Shown here: piece by piece, positions 45,447-56,853 of the stretch
Layout of the letters: the number at the start of each line of letters is the position of its first letter
How positions within the stretch are numbered: the first letter of the stretch is position 1
Assembly (NCBI RefSeq): GCF_000182565.1
Contig: NW_015971542.1
Coordinates: 382,976 to 446,975, forward strand
Direction: 5' to 3'
DNA: 64,000 nt
Source of the DNA: Spizellomyces punctatus DAOM BR117
Lineage: Eukaryota; Chytridiomycota; Chytridiomycetes; Spizellomycetales; Spizellomycetaceae
Notes under the pieces: generated by a model
Database searches by the model: none
The model's input: the letters and a program-made list of their open reading frames with translations, nothing else
What the model was told of the DNA's origin: nothing
Program-made: the position numbers and the translations under genes

Positions 45447-47658
45447 ATGGAGCAAGATCTCTCCACCGTCTTGAACGACACGACCGACGGCGACGGTGCC
45501 ATGGCCGACAGCCACTACGACACTCGGGAGGACAGGGATTCTCGCGATGTGCGCGAGAGAGATAGAGACTCGCGTGATGTACGAGAGAGGGACTCGGGTG
45601 CTGGTAGTTCACGCAACGGTTACCTGTCTCCCAAAAAGGAGGGTGGATCTGGACCTGATGCAGCGCCTGCTCCTCCCGCAGAGCATTATGGCCGATCTCG
45701 GTCTCCTGGTCGTGAAAGATATGGATCATCTCGTCGAACTCCCTACGACCGGCCCGGTGGTGACAGTGCGTATTGGGCACATTTATCCACTACTGAAAGG
45801 ATTGGAGCTAACCTGAAAATGACTGATAATTCAAGGTCATGGTGGAGGCTCTTCAAAGTATTCCGCTGGACGACGTGATCCAAACCGTCCTCCGTCAAAG
45901 AAAGAATGCAGGGTCTATGTTGGAAACTTGGCATATGAAGTGGGATGGCAAGATTTGAAAGACTTTATGCGCAAAGGTGTGAATATATTGTCCGGTGAGG
46001 CCATTACCTTTGACGCTGATGGATCGGCAAAATTGTAGCTGGCGAAGTTGTGTTTGCCGATATCCTCACCGGCCCTGGTGGACGCTCAAAGGTGACCCTC
46101 GGCAATCGGAGTCTGTGGAGGTGTGTGTGGAGGCAGGTAAACTGATCATAGAATCACACAATCAGGGTTGCGGTGTGGTTGAATATGCGGCTATTGAGGA
46201 AGCTCAAAAGGCAATTAAGGAGCTAAATGACACTCCTCTAATGGGGCGTCCAGTCTTTATTCGAGAGGTACAGGACATAACGCATTGGAAAGAAAACGTG
46301 CAACTGGAACTAAAAGGAGGCTGTTATAGGATCGGGAGCAGGAGGCGAAATTTGGCTCCCTTGGTCCTACAAAAAGGATGGATACTGCGGGCCGCCAAAT
46401 TTTTGTAAATAATGTAAGTCAGCTTCTTGAAACAAATCTGCGTGTGTCGTTACCTGATAAAGATTCTAGCTGCCATACATTGTTGCTTGGCAAGATTTGA
46501 AAGATCTTTTCCGTCAAGCTGGTAAGTTCACTTTATCTTGATTGCTCGCTGTGTATCTTGTCATAACCTCTTTTCGCTCGGAAACAGGTAGCGTTCTGAG
46601 AGCTGATGTAATGGAAGGACCGGACCGGCGATCGAGAGGAATGGGTGTTGTCCTGTTCGAAACTGCTGAGGAAGCGCATCATGCGATATGTACGTGTTAC
46701 GGATAGGGTAACATACCTTGAACCCGAATAGCTCCCATTAGCCGATCCAAGATTCTCGATTGTCGTCGTAGGACTTTCGCTATTAATGGATGGCCGTGAG
46801 GGTGGTCGGTCTGGCAAAAGCGGGGCTTATGCGACGTCTAGAGATGCTGGTTTTCGGAGGGCGGTTTCGGGTTTGAGTATGGTGGTTTTGGTTTTGGGTC
46901 GTGCGCTGGTGATAACATTCTTTCGGCTTTTCTCTGGGTTAGCTACTTTCGACGGGTACGAATGGCATGGGAGACGGTTGGAAGTGCGTGAGGTGGGCAT
47001 TTGCAGAATGATGGTTTGGTTTTGGTTAGGTCCAGGCGCACCGAAGCTTGTTTCGCTTTGAGCGTTACAAGTCCTCGGTTCGCCTGGGATCCTGCAGAAA
47101 GTGGCGGGTAATAACTGGCTCTGTATTTGTTGGGGGTTGCTTGATATGTAGGATCGACATGGTGGGGCGCCGATGGGGCGAGGTCCTCCGCCGTCGTACG
47201 GTGGCCCGCGGGGCTATGACAGACCTTCACCGCGGGGATATGATTCTAGGGACTATTACGGTGGCGGTTACGATAGTTATGGTCCGCGAGACTACTATGG
47301 CGGTGGTTACGATGGCTATGGCGGCGGCTATGGTGGCTACGGTGGATACTACGACCGAGGCTACGGAGGAGGTCCAGATTATGGCCCGGGCGGTAAGCGT
47401 TTCGGGAATACTGTGGACATTGCTGCTTTCGGGCCCCTTTTTTAATCATTTTATCTGACAGGTTCAGCACCGCCCCACCGGAACGACTATTACAAAGACT
47501 ACCCTCCCCCACCCCCACCTCCTGGGACAGGCGCATATGCACCAGAAGGACGCTCCTATGGCGAACGCCCTTACGGTGGAGATGGACGTGGTTATGGTGA
47601 TCGCTCTGGGTACCATGACCCTTCTCGTAGCGGTGGCTACGGTGATTACCATCGCTGA
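45447..47658 (+). CDS. Gbp2/Hrb1-like RRM protein with GY-rich tail
   Basis: Predicted nuclear mRNA-binding protein of the SR-like Gbp2/Hrb1 (hnRNP M-like) group. About eight exons. The N-terminus is acidic, then has RD/RE repeats (DRDSRDVRERD) and an RS-type patch (GRSRSPGRERYGSS). RRM1 has the RNP2-like VYVGNLAYEVGWQDLKDF and RNP1-like GCGVVEYAAIEEAQ. RRM2 has IFVNNLPYIVAWQDLKDLFR and GMGVVLFETAEEAHHAI, ending DGYEWHGRRLEVRE. The exon starting near 47154 begins a tail very rich in G, Y, P and R, including YGGG repeats, a proline run and many RG/GR pairs. The tail should be disordered and open to arginine methylation. The family call rests on the two WQDLKD RRMs and order of domains. Confidence 0.88.
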
Positions 47659-48030
47659 ACTCGCTGGTTGCAACGCTTGTACTAATCTTTTGATGTGGAG
47701 TTGAATGCTGCTGAGTTTGGGCCCATTATTTGGCTAAATGTGGGGATGGCGAACAACCAAAATGCATAGCAATAACTGCGTATATTCCGCTGTCTAAGTG
47801 TATGTTTGTTTGATATCTGTTGGTGCGACTTCTGTGTACTTGTTCCTTGATCTTTTGCAAAATACACACGTTCGTTCAAATCTCAAGCGATATAGTGTTG
47901 CCATGTCAACGGAGTACACGTGATCACTCCTGGGGTCACATCCAACACGGCAGTTGGTACGACAGGTCTCTCTCTCTTTCCGCGGTTGTTTAGTGAAGTG
48001 CCGTCGAGCTCCTCCTAGAATACTGACAAG
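47659..48030. other. Intergenic, promoter of eS17
   Basis: About 372 bases, with a pyrimidine-rich stretch (CTCTCTCTCTTTCC near 47970) shortly before the eS17 start, as is usual upstream of ribosomal protein genes. Confidence 0.5.
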
Positions 48031-48948
48031 ATGGTGAGTATGCGGAAGGAGGACGGGGCTGGTTGTGGTTGACAAAGTGGAGATTGGTGGAAATGGACGG
48101 ATGGATGGATAGATGGATGGATGGGTATCCGGGTGGAAGGAATTGACGAGTGATGACTTGCCCATTTTTCATGTGCACATTTCTGGATACGAAACAGAAA
48201 GACTGAGTATGACGATCCATGGTGGTCTGGTTCTTGCTGATGAGGAGAAGACAGCCTTGCCTTTCATCATTTGGAGTATTTTGAGATCTCGAATGCCGCT
48301 GAGTTTCTTGTACAAGTCGACGATTGCTAGTCAAATGTCAGATTTGAGACTTGCCTTTGGACTATCATGACGAATTGGTGGAGACTGATAGAATGATTGG
48401 CAGAATATTTATACCTAGCCTTGTCTTCTTACGGTAAATTCTTCGTTCCTGTCAGGGTCGCGTGCGTACCAAGACCGTGAAGAAGGCCGCTCGGGTCATC
48501 ATCGAAAAGTATTATCCCCGCCTTACCCTCGACTTCCAGACCAACAAGAAGATTGCCGATGAAGTCGCCATCATTGCCTCCAAGCGTCTTCGCAACAAGA
48601 TTGCTGGATTTACCACCCACTTGATGAAGCGTATTCAGCGTGGACCCGTCCGTGGTATCTCTTTCAAGCTTCAGGAGGAGGAGCGTGAGCGGAAGGACCA
48701 GTTTGTGCCTGAGGTCTCTGCTCTTGCTGTTGAGACTATCGAGATTGACCCCGACACAAACGTAAGACATTATTTGTGAGCTACAGTGTGCCGTGGTGCA
48801 TTTGTTTATTTTTTCAATCTTGCAGGCGCTTCTCAAGGCCTTGAACATGGAGAACATTCCTGGTCTCCAAGTCAATGCCAGCAACCAGAGCGCTGTTCAG
48901 GAGCGTATCCCCGGTGCCAACTTCCGTGAGAACCGCCGCCGCCAATAG
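48031..48948 (+). CDS. RPS17: 40S ribosomal protein eS17
   Basis: Cytosolic small-subunit ribosomal protein. Three exons: the first coding exon is just the start codon (48031-48033, ATG|GTGAGT), then 48456-48761 and 48826-48948, giving 143 residues, near the usual 130-140. The N-terminus after splicing is [20 protein letters not shown], then [19 protein letters not shown] and [18 protein letters not shown], all hallmarks of the family. It ends NRRRQ. The 422-base first intron is much longer than others in the window, which is common for ribosomal protein genes in fungi. Confidence 0.97.
48093..48125 (+). repeat. (GGAT)n-type short tandem repeat in eS17 intron 1
   Basis: Interrupted ATGG/GGAT tetranucleotide tract of about 33 bases inside the long first intron. 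Confidence 0.85.
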
Positions 48949-49834
48949 GCGCTTGTTGAATTGTGGAAGTGTTTGGTGGCTGGTTGTTGGACGAGAGTCA
49001 ACTCAAAAGTGCTAGTGGGGACCTCGGATTCATCTCATCTAGAGATGGATTTTATTGGCAACTTTTGCGGGGCTCGTAGAATTTGACGATAATGGCGCAT
49101 TGTACATTTGTCTTTCGAGGTTTTTTTCCCACATCCGTTGAATACATGCTGTATTGTATTATTTGCCGCTGTCTGTTGCTACTGGTATCCAGTCGTTGAC
49201 AAGAATGCCTATCGCTATTTCGACTGGTTCAGCAATGGGAATAGTCGCCACAAGAGAGATTTTGAGCTCGCACCAGTCTTGATATCCATTCTCTTCATTG
49301 TAGAGTGAAGGCTGATTGAATGAACCCAGCAGCAAATTGCTAATGGGTGTGCATAGATCAACATGTCGTTCCAGTAAGCCCGATCTCTGGTTATGTAAGC
49401 ATCGGAGAAAATTCATAAACCATTCCATGCGATGCATTTGCCATATGCTGTGTCGTCATTTCCCCTTTGCTTTTGTGGGGTGCGATCCTCAGTTTGAACA
49501 TTACACGAGTCATTCAATGTTGGGAGGTGGGAAATCTAACAGCCAGTCTTTGTGGAAATGAGTTGTTACAAGCTATTAATAGCGAGATAACAATAATGGA
49601 TGAACCTTTCAGCCCTTCTTATGTGTTATTTATAGCGTATTCTATTCGTGATCTGCACCCACGACCAAGGTATCCCCATGTTTTCCCCAATTGGGCCCAT
49701 ATCTGCAGGGGCGTTCTTACCGTTCCTTATTCAACATTTCTCATTAAAGAAAACGCTCTTCATCACCTCAATTTTTCCTTTAACGAGGGGTTTTGTCGAC
49801 GAACGAGCCATCTGGAGAAAGATCAGTTTCCACC
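48949..49834. other. Intergenic region
   Basis: About 886 bases between eS17 and the next membrane protein gene. Open frames here have no recognisable content. No RNA gene seen. Confidence 0.45.
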
Positions 49835-50870
49835 ATGTTAATCCCAGTTCCACAGACGGACCGTCAACTATTCTTGGCAGCTTCGTATGTTTTGGACATG
49901 TTTGTGTTTTACGAGTATGCGACCACTTGGAAGCGACCACCTCCGCCTATGCGACGGCCGCATACTGAAAAGACTGCCTTGTCGAGATGGATGTTATGGA
50001 TTCACATAATCGGAGGTTTTGCTGAGGTTGGTTTACAGTTTTGCTTTTTTTCTTTTGTTGCAAATGGGATAGCAAGTTAACGTTGACATGGGGGTTTTTT
50101 TTTTGTTTTAGTTGTATGGAGGTTTATTCGCTCTTCTCTTGCCTCGACATTGGCGTAGCGCATACCATTTCACACAGCTCACCTTTTTGTCGGCGGCAAT
50201 CATTCAAGTGCCAACATCCCTCTTTTTCGTACCCTCAGTAGCCGGTGTCAAAACACTCATGCATCCCGGCTACATTTGTGTTTCTGCAATGCACATGTAC
50301 GTTGCAGTGTCCGGTCTATGGCAAATGTACACTGGGACAGCGTTCCCTACCGATCAACTGGAGGCTACAGTTGCGATTTTACACACTTATGCATGGGTTC
50401 GGATGTTTTACTGGTTGCTAAAGTATCTGGTTGGGGACGAGCGTAAACTCTTGACTACGGTCATTTATACATTTTCGGTGACTATGGCGGGGCTTTTGAC
50501 TGTTTCGCATGTGTTTGGTCCCAAGGGGAATGGATTGTTGGTCTCAGGGTGGGTGCTATGGGGGGCGATTGGGACGAAATGGTTGGGAGTGTACAGGAAG
50601 GAAATGGAAGGAATGACTGGGTCGACCGGGCGGATTATTCGAGCGCAAACGAGAAGAGGTAGTCGTCGGGTTTCTACTCTTCACATCTCGTTCCCTGGGC
50701 CTATTCGACGGGAACGCCTACGCTCGAAAACTTCATCGGTGCGCCATTCTCCCATTGACACAGTAGCGCCAGAACTACCATTACCTTCGCCGGCCTCGTC
50801 ACCAACGGGGATAGACTCGGCGGTTGACGTTCGACCCACAAAGCCTTTCGACGAGATTCCGCCTTCTTGA
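49835..50870 (+). CDS. Uncharacterised polytopic membrane protein
   Basis: Family not recognised. Two exons: 49835 to about 50026, then about 50112-50870, with a T-rich acceptor tract, giving about 315 residues. Hydrophobic segments include WMLWIHIIGGFAELYGGLFALL, FTQLTFLSAAIIQVP, YICVSAMHMYVAVSGLW, TTVIYTFSVTMAGLLTVSH and LLVSGWVLWGAIGTKWLG, so about six membrane helices. The C-terminal 85 residues are cytosolic in character, R/S/P-rich with likely phosphorylation sites (SSVRHSPID, LPSPASSPTG). There is no signal peptide. Confidence 0.75.
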
Positions 50871-51172
50871 GCCCTATGTCCCATGGGTTTTCCCCTTGTA
50901 TTTGCCCCGATATAGAGTGTCATATAGTTTTCAGTACCTAGAGCTGCTGACAGATGCGCAACCATTAGACAATTCAATACCGTAATATATACCATCTATT
51001 AGCATCAACTGTCTCAATTATCTACTCCATAATACCTAAATGGAGCGCAACTACACTATGTACGATAAAGCACCCTGATAAAGTGCAAAAAAAAGAGGTC
51101 TATATAAAGTCAATTGTCTAACGTGCGGTGAAAAAACTCTAGTGACGATTGTGGTTTGAAGGGTAAGCGTGA
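50871..51172. other. Intergenic, convergent 3' ends
   Basis: About 300 bases, AT-rich, between two stop codons. No gene seen. Confidence 0.5.
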
Positions 51173-52008
51173 TTACAACGACTCTTTGGATCGGTATGCG
51201 TTCCATTCTTTGTAGGTTGAGTATGACTGTCAAAACAAAAGAAATTATAAGTACCACGATTCAGTGGGACATCCTAGCGCAACGTCAATGCACTTACCCA
51301 GAGCGCTGCTGAAAAGTACCCCGCAACAATTCCAAATGTCAAACCGGGCAAGCTCTTGCCGTATTTATCCGCAAAACTAGATGAACAGTTTCCCCATCCT
51401 TTCTGCCTAAATATCTCGCAAGTTTCTTTGAGAGAGACAGATACGGACGATGCAGCCCAGAACATCAAGGCCATCATTGCAAGGGAGGCTACGCATTCGG
51501 CAATTATGTAGGTACGTTTTCGTGATTGGTAGATAATCAAGCTCCGAGCATTGTAGGCCCCGATAACAATGGCCGCGATCGTACAGAAAACAGATTGGGT
51601 GATGGGAAGGGCACAGGAGGATTTGGGTCCTGTGGTGGAGATGTCCATGTTGAGTAGACAGACTATCTCTCCGTTACGTTGTTCCATGCCGTTAACCCCG
51701 ATGGCAATAGCTAGTGATAGAGCTCCAATCTACAACATCCAAGGATGCAATCAGATGACCAAAGCCGCAACAAAGGAAACCCAACCCATGTTAAGTAGTA
51801 ACCACAACCATGACACTTACGACGTGACCGGCGTGCAAACCAATGGCTTGCCACATTCTTGTCTTGGTGCTGGTGACAACACGCCATCGTGCACTCCACT
51901 CCTCCATGTCCGCGTCCGAGTTACGGTCTTCGGGTCTAGGGTTGAACATTGATGCGGCCTGTTGCTGGGGGGAAGAGGCTTCGTTATCCGTGCCAAATGT
52001 GCTGTACA
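51173..52008 (-). CDS. Uncharacterised four-helix membrane protein
   Basis: Three exons: 52008 to about 51821, about 51730-51299, and about 51231-51173, about 225 residues. The start is the ATG at 52008 (MYSTFGTDNEASS). A polar N-terminus is followed by four hydrophobic segments: around GALSLAIAIGVNG, VFCTIAAIVIGAYNA, AECVASLAMMALMFWAASS and FGIVAGYFSAALW. The last exon adds a short basic tail, SYSTYKEWNAYRSKESL. A cysteine-containing loop lies between helices 3 and 4. The layout resembles MARVEL or claudin/Sur7-like tetraspan proteins of membranes and junctions, but no family signature is strong enough to name it. Confidence 0.75.
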
Positions 52009-52744
52009 TTAGGGCCGTTGTGGAATGTGTGACTTTGGAGAGGAGGGAGATATATATATAGACGACTTTTGTAGTCAAGAGGTCGTTGAAGTGGGCAAGA
52101 CGTAACAAAGGAAGAGTGTAAGGAGCAAATGGCAGGGCGGAGAGAAGGAGTAGGTGAAATCACAATGTCGAAATGAGGCCTTGACGTCTTCCTCCAAAAC
52201 TTAGATAAAAATTTGGAATAAAAAACAAACGCGACCGTTTCACCACATTTTATGGCATATTGAAATGTATGGCAAGTTATGGCAATTTCTCAAATGTGGG
52301 TAATGGAAAGCCGCTCTTTTGCTAGTTGGCCAACGAGTGTATTTGGGAAGCGATCGTCTATTCAAGATGAGGCATGGGGACGAATGTTAAAAGACTCGAT
52401 TTGGTCGCAAAACATGCCACCTTGAAAGGAATCGTCAATACGACCGACTTTCAAAAGTACGGTGCATCCCCGACGGGCATCCGCTTTGGGGCATCCCGCA
52501 ATGGATATCCCCCAATGGATATCCTCCAAATGGAAGAGCAAAAACGCTCGAGATGCCAGATCTTAATCGTCGTTAAAATCACAGCCAGTTCATGTGACAT
52601 CTTGGAACCATCTGCATTAAACACATTTAAACCATAAAACCGTCTCTCGTCATCGTCCTCGTTAATGACAAATCCATCTGGGTTTGTAAACGCTCCAGCG
52701 TCTCTGGCAGTGCCTTTCGAGCAAGCGAGTGTCGGTCATCCACA
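52009..52744. other. Divergent intergenic region
   Basis: About 736 bases between divergent starts. It contains a near-perfect tandem repeat near 52498-52528 (AATGGATATCC, C-rich spacer, repeated). No gene seen. Confidence 0.5.
52498..52528. repeat. Short imperfect tandem repeat
   Basis: Two adjacent copies of a CAATGGATATCCCCC-like unit, the second ending TCC. Nearby GGCATCC words occur three times (52470-52500). Confidence 0.8.
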
Positions 52745-53497
52745 ATGTCCAGTGGAACTGCAAATCTTGTGCCCGCAGAACATGGAACACCACTATCCTG
52801 TCTCCCTCGCGAGATCTTTCTGCTCATATTAGATCACACTTCTGTACACGACCTTCTCCACATCCGCGCGGTTTGCCGCTCATGGTGGACGGACGCGTTG
52901 CATACCGCGGCCATCAAAATGAACGCTGCAAAAGCCGATGCGGCCACAATCTCCGACCGTATTTCGGCGCTGGTCTCCACTGACGGAGAGTGGTACGACG
53001 AGCCGCTTAAGCGTGCTAGTCTTGTTTGCAGCGGAGTAAGAATGGTTGGAGACGAAGAGGAGGTACAAGTAGACTATGACAATGCCGATGGGGATCCAAA
53101 GATCAGGGCGCCGCAGATCTCGAATGTGCGGTTTGTGTTTGGCCCAAAGAAGGGCCACTGGCCTGTATTGGGATATTTTGTCAATTCTGAAGGAAGGATT
53201 GAAATCTCAATCAATGGGAAATTGACCATCACATTTGAAAACTCAAGTTTTTTATCCGACTCTGTCGTTCAACGCGGGGATGGGTGGTGCATAGCTTGCA
53301 CCTTGCGCGATCGACCTGACATTGAACCGGGTACTGAAAAAGCGGTAGGACTACCATCGTGGTGGACTGGGAGACGTTTTTGGGGCTTACCCAGCGAGGT
53401 TTATTACTGTGACATGCAAGTGGATGAGCTGGAAGTGAGTCTGGGCTGGATGCTCCGATTGACCAAACCACGAGATGGCAAACGATCTATAGAGTAA
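52745..53497 (+). CDS. F-box domain protein
   Basis: Single exon, 250 residues. An F-box lies at about residues 17-55: LSCLPREIFLLILDHTSVHDLLHIRAVCRSWW, read as parts LSCLPREIFLLIL and LLHIRAVCRSWW. The rest is a beta-rich region with several W and G residues (GRIEISINGKLTITFENSS, GLPSWWTGRRFWGLPSEVYY) and no LRR, WD40 or Kelch pattern I can name. F-box proteins bring substrates to SCF ubiquitin ligases through Skp1; the substrate cannot be inferred. The start is the ATG at 52745. Confidence 0.85.
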   Translation: MSSGTANLVPAEHGTPLSCLPREIFLLILDHTSVHDLLHIRAVCRSWWTDALHTAAIKMNAAKADAATISDRISALVSTDGEWYDEPLKRASLVCSGVRMVGDEEEVQVDYDNADGDPKIRAPQISNVRFVFGPKKGHWPVLGYFVNSEGRIEISINGKLTITFENSSFLSDSVVQRGDGWCIACTLRDRPDIEPGTEKAVGLPSWWTGRRFWGLPSEVYYCDMQVDELEVSLGWMLRLTKPRDGKRSIE

Positions 53498-53579
53498 CTT
53501 CAGTGGAAACAGAGTTTTTTTTTTCTTTGCAAAATTGCAACATAACAATATGTACATACAAATATTATCCCAATAATGA

Positions 53580-54828
53580 TCAACTCTTAAACAGACTATT
53601 TCCAGAGGGATCCAATTTTAACTTTCGCTGCATGGAATTGTACCTAACCAAGAAAGATGGTTACGGAAATGATTTCACAACGTCATCACCTAGCGAGCTC
53701 ACCAATCCTGCACGGCTTTCAAAGGGATAAACGTTGTGCTCCAATCCATCCCAAAAAGCGCATTACCGCCTAATGGCAAATTTCCAGCAAAACCGCTGCA
53801 ATGATTGTAGAAATCTAAAGGATATTGTGTTAGCACACACATGCAGCGGGTAAGAAAAGCACGCAGCCGGTCCTACTTTCTAGAATCTTTGTTACTAGTT
53901 GGGCTGGATCTACACTTTTCATCAGGGCCCCCGACGTCGCGGATCCCGATGACGATGGTTGCAGTTGACTTACTTGAGCCAACACCACTTCGATTGGCTC
54001 AACCGATATTCCCAGCTGAGCGGGTATCGTAGCGGCCACACCCGGTGTCACGAGGGTATCATTCATCATCACATCAGATCCGCTAAATGCAGTTGACGCA
54101 ACAGATTTGCTCCCTCCGAGTTTGAATATTGCGGAAGGCTTCTCGTTTGAAAGCATGCCGAGTAGTTGCCATTCAGGACTGCGATTTGGGACTGGCCTAT
54201 CTTGGTTGTTCACGAGCAATGGTCATCGCACATGTAAAGGGGAATTAGAGAAATCGATGCGGGGAAGTATTACCATAAAAAATGCACCGTCGCCGCAAAG
54301 CCGGGAGGAAACGGTTGCACGCCTGTCATAAACACCACTGGAAACAGAGATACAGATACATCATAAAAGAGTAAGCAACACAATCGCACACTCCAAAGGA
54401 CATGCTGTCTATTACCCACCAATGTGGTTGATTGTTTGGGGATCATCTAATTGGAAAACATACTGATTGGGATGAACATATGCCGGTGAGCATTCGATCC
54501 TCCGATATGACTTGGTCATTTGAGAAGAAATGTCTGGTATTTCTCACCTTTGTCGAGTCAACTTTTTAGATGTACGAGAAAACGTGAACGTTAGTAACGT
54601 ATCTTCGGTAACGAGGTGCGTCCTGCACAATTCCCACAATCTTCCTTTCCAGCATTCTCACGGCTTAAGACCTGGTACATTAAACTCAATCGCACCCCTT
54701 GCACATACCTTGTTGCATGTTTGTTTGGACCTAGGGATCTCACGCGTTAGCAAAAACGATTTGCAAGCCCACCTAGTAGTTTTAGCAATCATACTAACCA
54801 ACCGTCCAGCTGCAATGCACCCAAACAT
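53580..54828 (-). CDS. Hikeshi/Opi10 homologue (HSP70 nuclear import)
   Basis: In animals Hikeshi carries HSP70 into the nucleus during heat stress; the yeast relative is Opi10. The gene is cut into about eight exons, two of them micro-exons. Exon 1 is 54828-54799 (MFGCIAAGRL). Exon 2 is 22 bases (54730-54709, VQTNMQQ). Exon 3 is 14 bases (54561-54548, VDSTK). Exon 4 starts YVFQLDDPQTINHI, exon 5 has VVFMTGVQPFPPGFAATVHF, then PEWQLLGMLSNEKPSAIFKLGG and IPAQLGISVEPIE. The C-terminal exons give DFYNHCSGFAGNL, TTFIPLKAVQDW and, after a last intron, YNSMQRKLKLDP. Every exon join keeps the frame and the family alignment. About 200 residues, the normal size. The long stretch RSPEWQLLG...LG-SIEV matches the FG-binding domain. 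Confidence 0.93.
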
Positions 54829-55669
54829 GGTCGTAGACCTTTGTAAGGAAGGAGACTAGGTAAGGGAAGGCTGAACGGGAGTGTCAAGATATGTCTTTAA
54901 GACGAGATGCGAATCCGCTGTTATTTCAACACAGCAGTGGTTGCTTCGAGAAACATCGATTGGGGCCAGGTCCCTGGATCGCCGGTTGGAACCTTATGCT
55001 TAGCCACGCGACCGTCCTCTGGATGAAGACATCACATTTAAGCGTAATCTTGCAAGTCATGCACACCACACCAGCGTAGATTGACTTACGAAGCCTGGAG
55101 ACAATCAGCCGGGATAAGCAGACTGACTATCTAGGTCTACGTACACATGCAGGCCTGATTCCCGAACCTTTTTGGTCAGAGGATGTTTGTATACTAGTAA
55201 AGCACAATCATTGATAATACGAGTGGGGAGAAACAAAGACATTGCATACCTGTAATTGTAGCAGCATAGTTGTAGTAGCGTTAACAGGTCTGTGAATGCT
55301 TTACTCATCAGCTGGCCGCAATCCTTCATGCCGCAAGTGGACACGTTTCCAAGTCTATCTTTCATGATGATCCCATCGCAACAAGTGTGGGTCATTCAGT
55401 CGCTGAAATGCAACAAGTACTCGGCATTTCCTCATACACGATGATCTTAATGGCCCTCCTCCTACGTTATCTCGCGCATGAAGGCGCATTAATTAGCCAC
55501 GCTCAAAAGTCGGGCGGCTGCAAGCTGATAAGAGAGGTCTACATGAATTGTACGTATTTGTTTATTGTCGGAAATCTAGTTGTAGCACCAATTTCAATAA
55601 CGATTGTATACTATGATGGTATATAACCTATCGCGTGCAGCGAGTCGCACGCTAAGAGACCCGCTACAC
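54829..55669. other. Intergenic region with one exon-like stretch
   Basis: About 840 bases between Hikeshi and the polytopic protein gene. The minus strand at 55390-55250 is open, Cys/Leu-rich and ends in a GTATGC donor-like site, but no partner exon could be joined convincingly. Nothing called. Confidence 0.4.
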
Positions 55670-56853
55670 TCAACACATTGACGTGGTGTTAATAACATTC
55701 GTAGCGCTAGGTATGTCAGATGCTTTTCCGTGGTTCGAGCCACTCTTCTGAGAGCTTTTGTTTTTCTGGATGATCTGTGTTTTGACATCGTCATACATCA
55801 GAAGCGTATACTTGAGCTGTGAAAACATGTGCACAAGTTAGTGTTGATACATTTAACAGTCAGATTCACAATACATACCTTCAATGCATAGCACAATGTT
55901 TTAACAGAGACAAAGATACCAGGGGACGCGGTAAACATGGTAATGATGTAGATCAAATCCGTGCTATAGATTCAAACAGGGAGTTAGAATACTGTGAATT
56001 GCCAGAAGAGATGACCAACGTACCAGAGGAAGAACAAAACAGACAGCTTGCACTCATTAATGAAGCTGGTAAAGTCCCGAGCCCCGGTCGTTTTCATCAA
56101 GTTGTAAATAAGACGGATACCTATAAACCATGATGAGACGACGTCGGTCACGCCAACATGCAAATGAGACCGGTCAAAAAAGATTTTGTCAACCTTACCC
56201 ATAAGCACCTCGAGGACAATATAATAGAATGCAGTGACGGGACCACTGACAGAAGTGACATCAGGAGAGATCTTTCCTTTGTACAATCCTTGGAATAAGC
56301 CCGTATCTATGGAAGATTGTCCAGGTTAGCTTTTGAGGGTAGATTGACATAAAAGAGATATGATGCATACCAACAGAAAGAACCGCGAATTCCAAGATGA
56401 GCAAAAATGGGAATGCAGGATCAAGGAAGAATGATCGATAGAATAGCATTTTCAATCGATCATAGTGGATCCATCCTGAAAGGTTTACCATCTGTATCGA
56501 GTTGTCAATAAGGGATATCATGAATTCACGCACTTGCAACCTACCAATATGTACGCAAAACCGTCGAAAAAGTTGAAGGCGACATCTTCAACGTAACCAA
56601 AGTTCCAAACTCTGAAACAACATGGGCATTGTTAGAAGCCCACTACGAATATACCTCGTCCAGACAAAAATTACCTCAAAAACATCCAGGCATGGAAGAA
56701 CGTTCCCACATTTTGAACCGTCAAAAGATAGAATAGCGGTGTATTCCAACGCTTAAATGTCGTCATAATCCGACCTTGGTTTTCAAGGCATACTGCAATG
56801 ACCACGCAGGTGATGCCGAAAACGTAATCGTTGAGCACTGGCGCATCCGACAT
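55670..56853 (-). CDS. Uncharacterised polytopic (about seven-helix) membrane protein
   Basis: Not recognised. Exons join from the ATG at 56853 (MSDAPVLNDYVFGITCVVIA) through a segment WNFGYVEDVAFNFFDGFAYIL, then MVNLSGWIHYDRLKMLFYRS, PFLLILEFAVLSV, TAFYYIVLEVLM and VSSWFIGIRLIYNLM. Nearer the C-terminus are LSVLFFLWYVGHLFWQF and MFTASPGIFVSVKTLCYALK. It ends in a polar tail (YDDVKTQIIQKNKSS). Around seven hydrophobic segments are present. The N-terminus is outside-like and very short, without a signal peptide. A 7TM receptor-like topology is possible, but no GPCR signature is seen. Exon limits in 56200-55950 are unsure. Confidence 0.6.

Noticed and set aside
55250-55390. Exon-like minus-strand stretch between Hikeshi and the polytopic protein
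   Set aside because: Has a donor-like end, but no upstream or downstream exon could be joined in phase.
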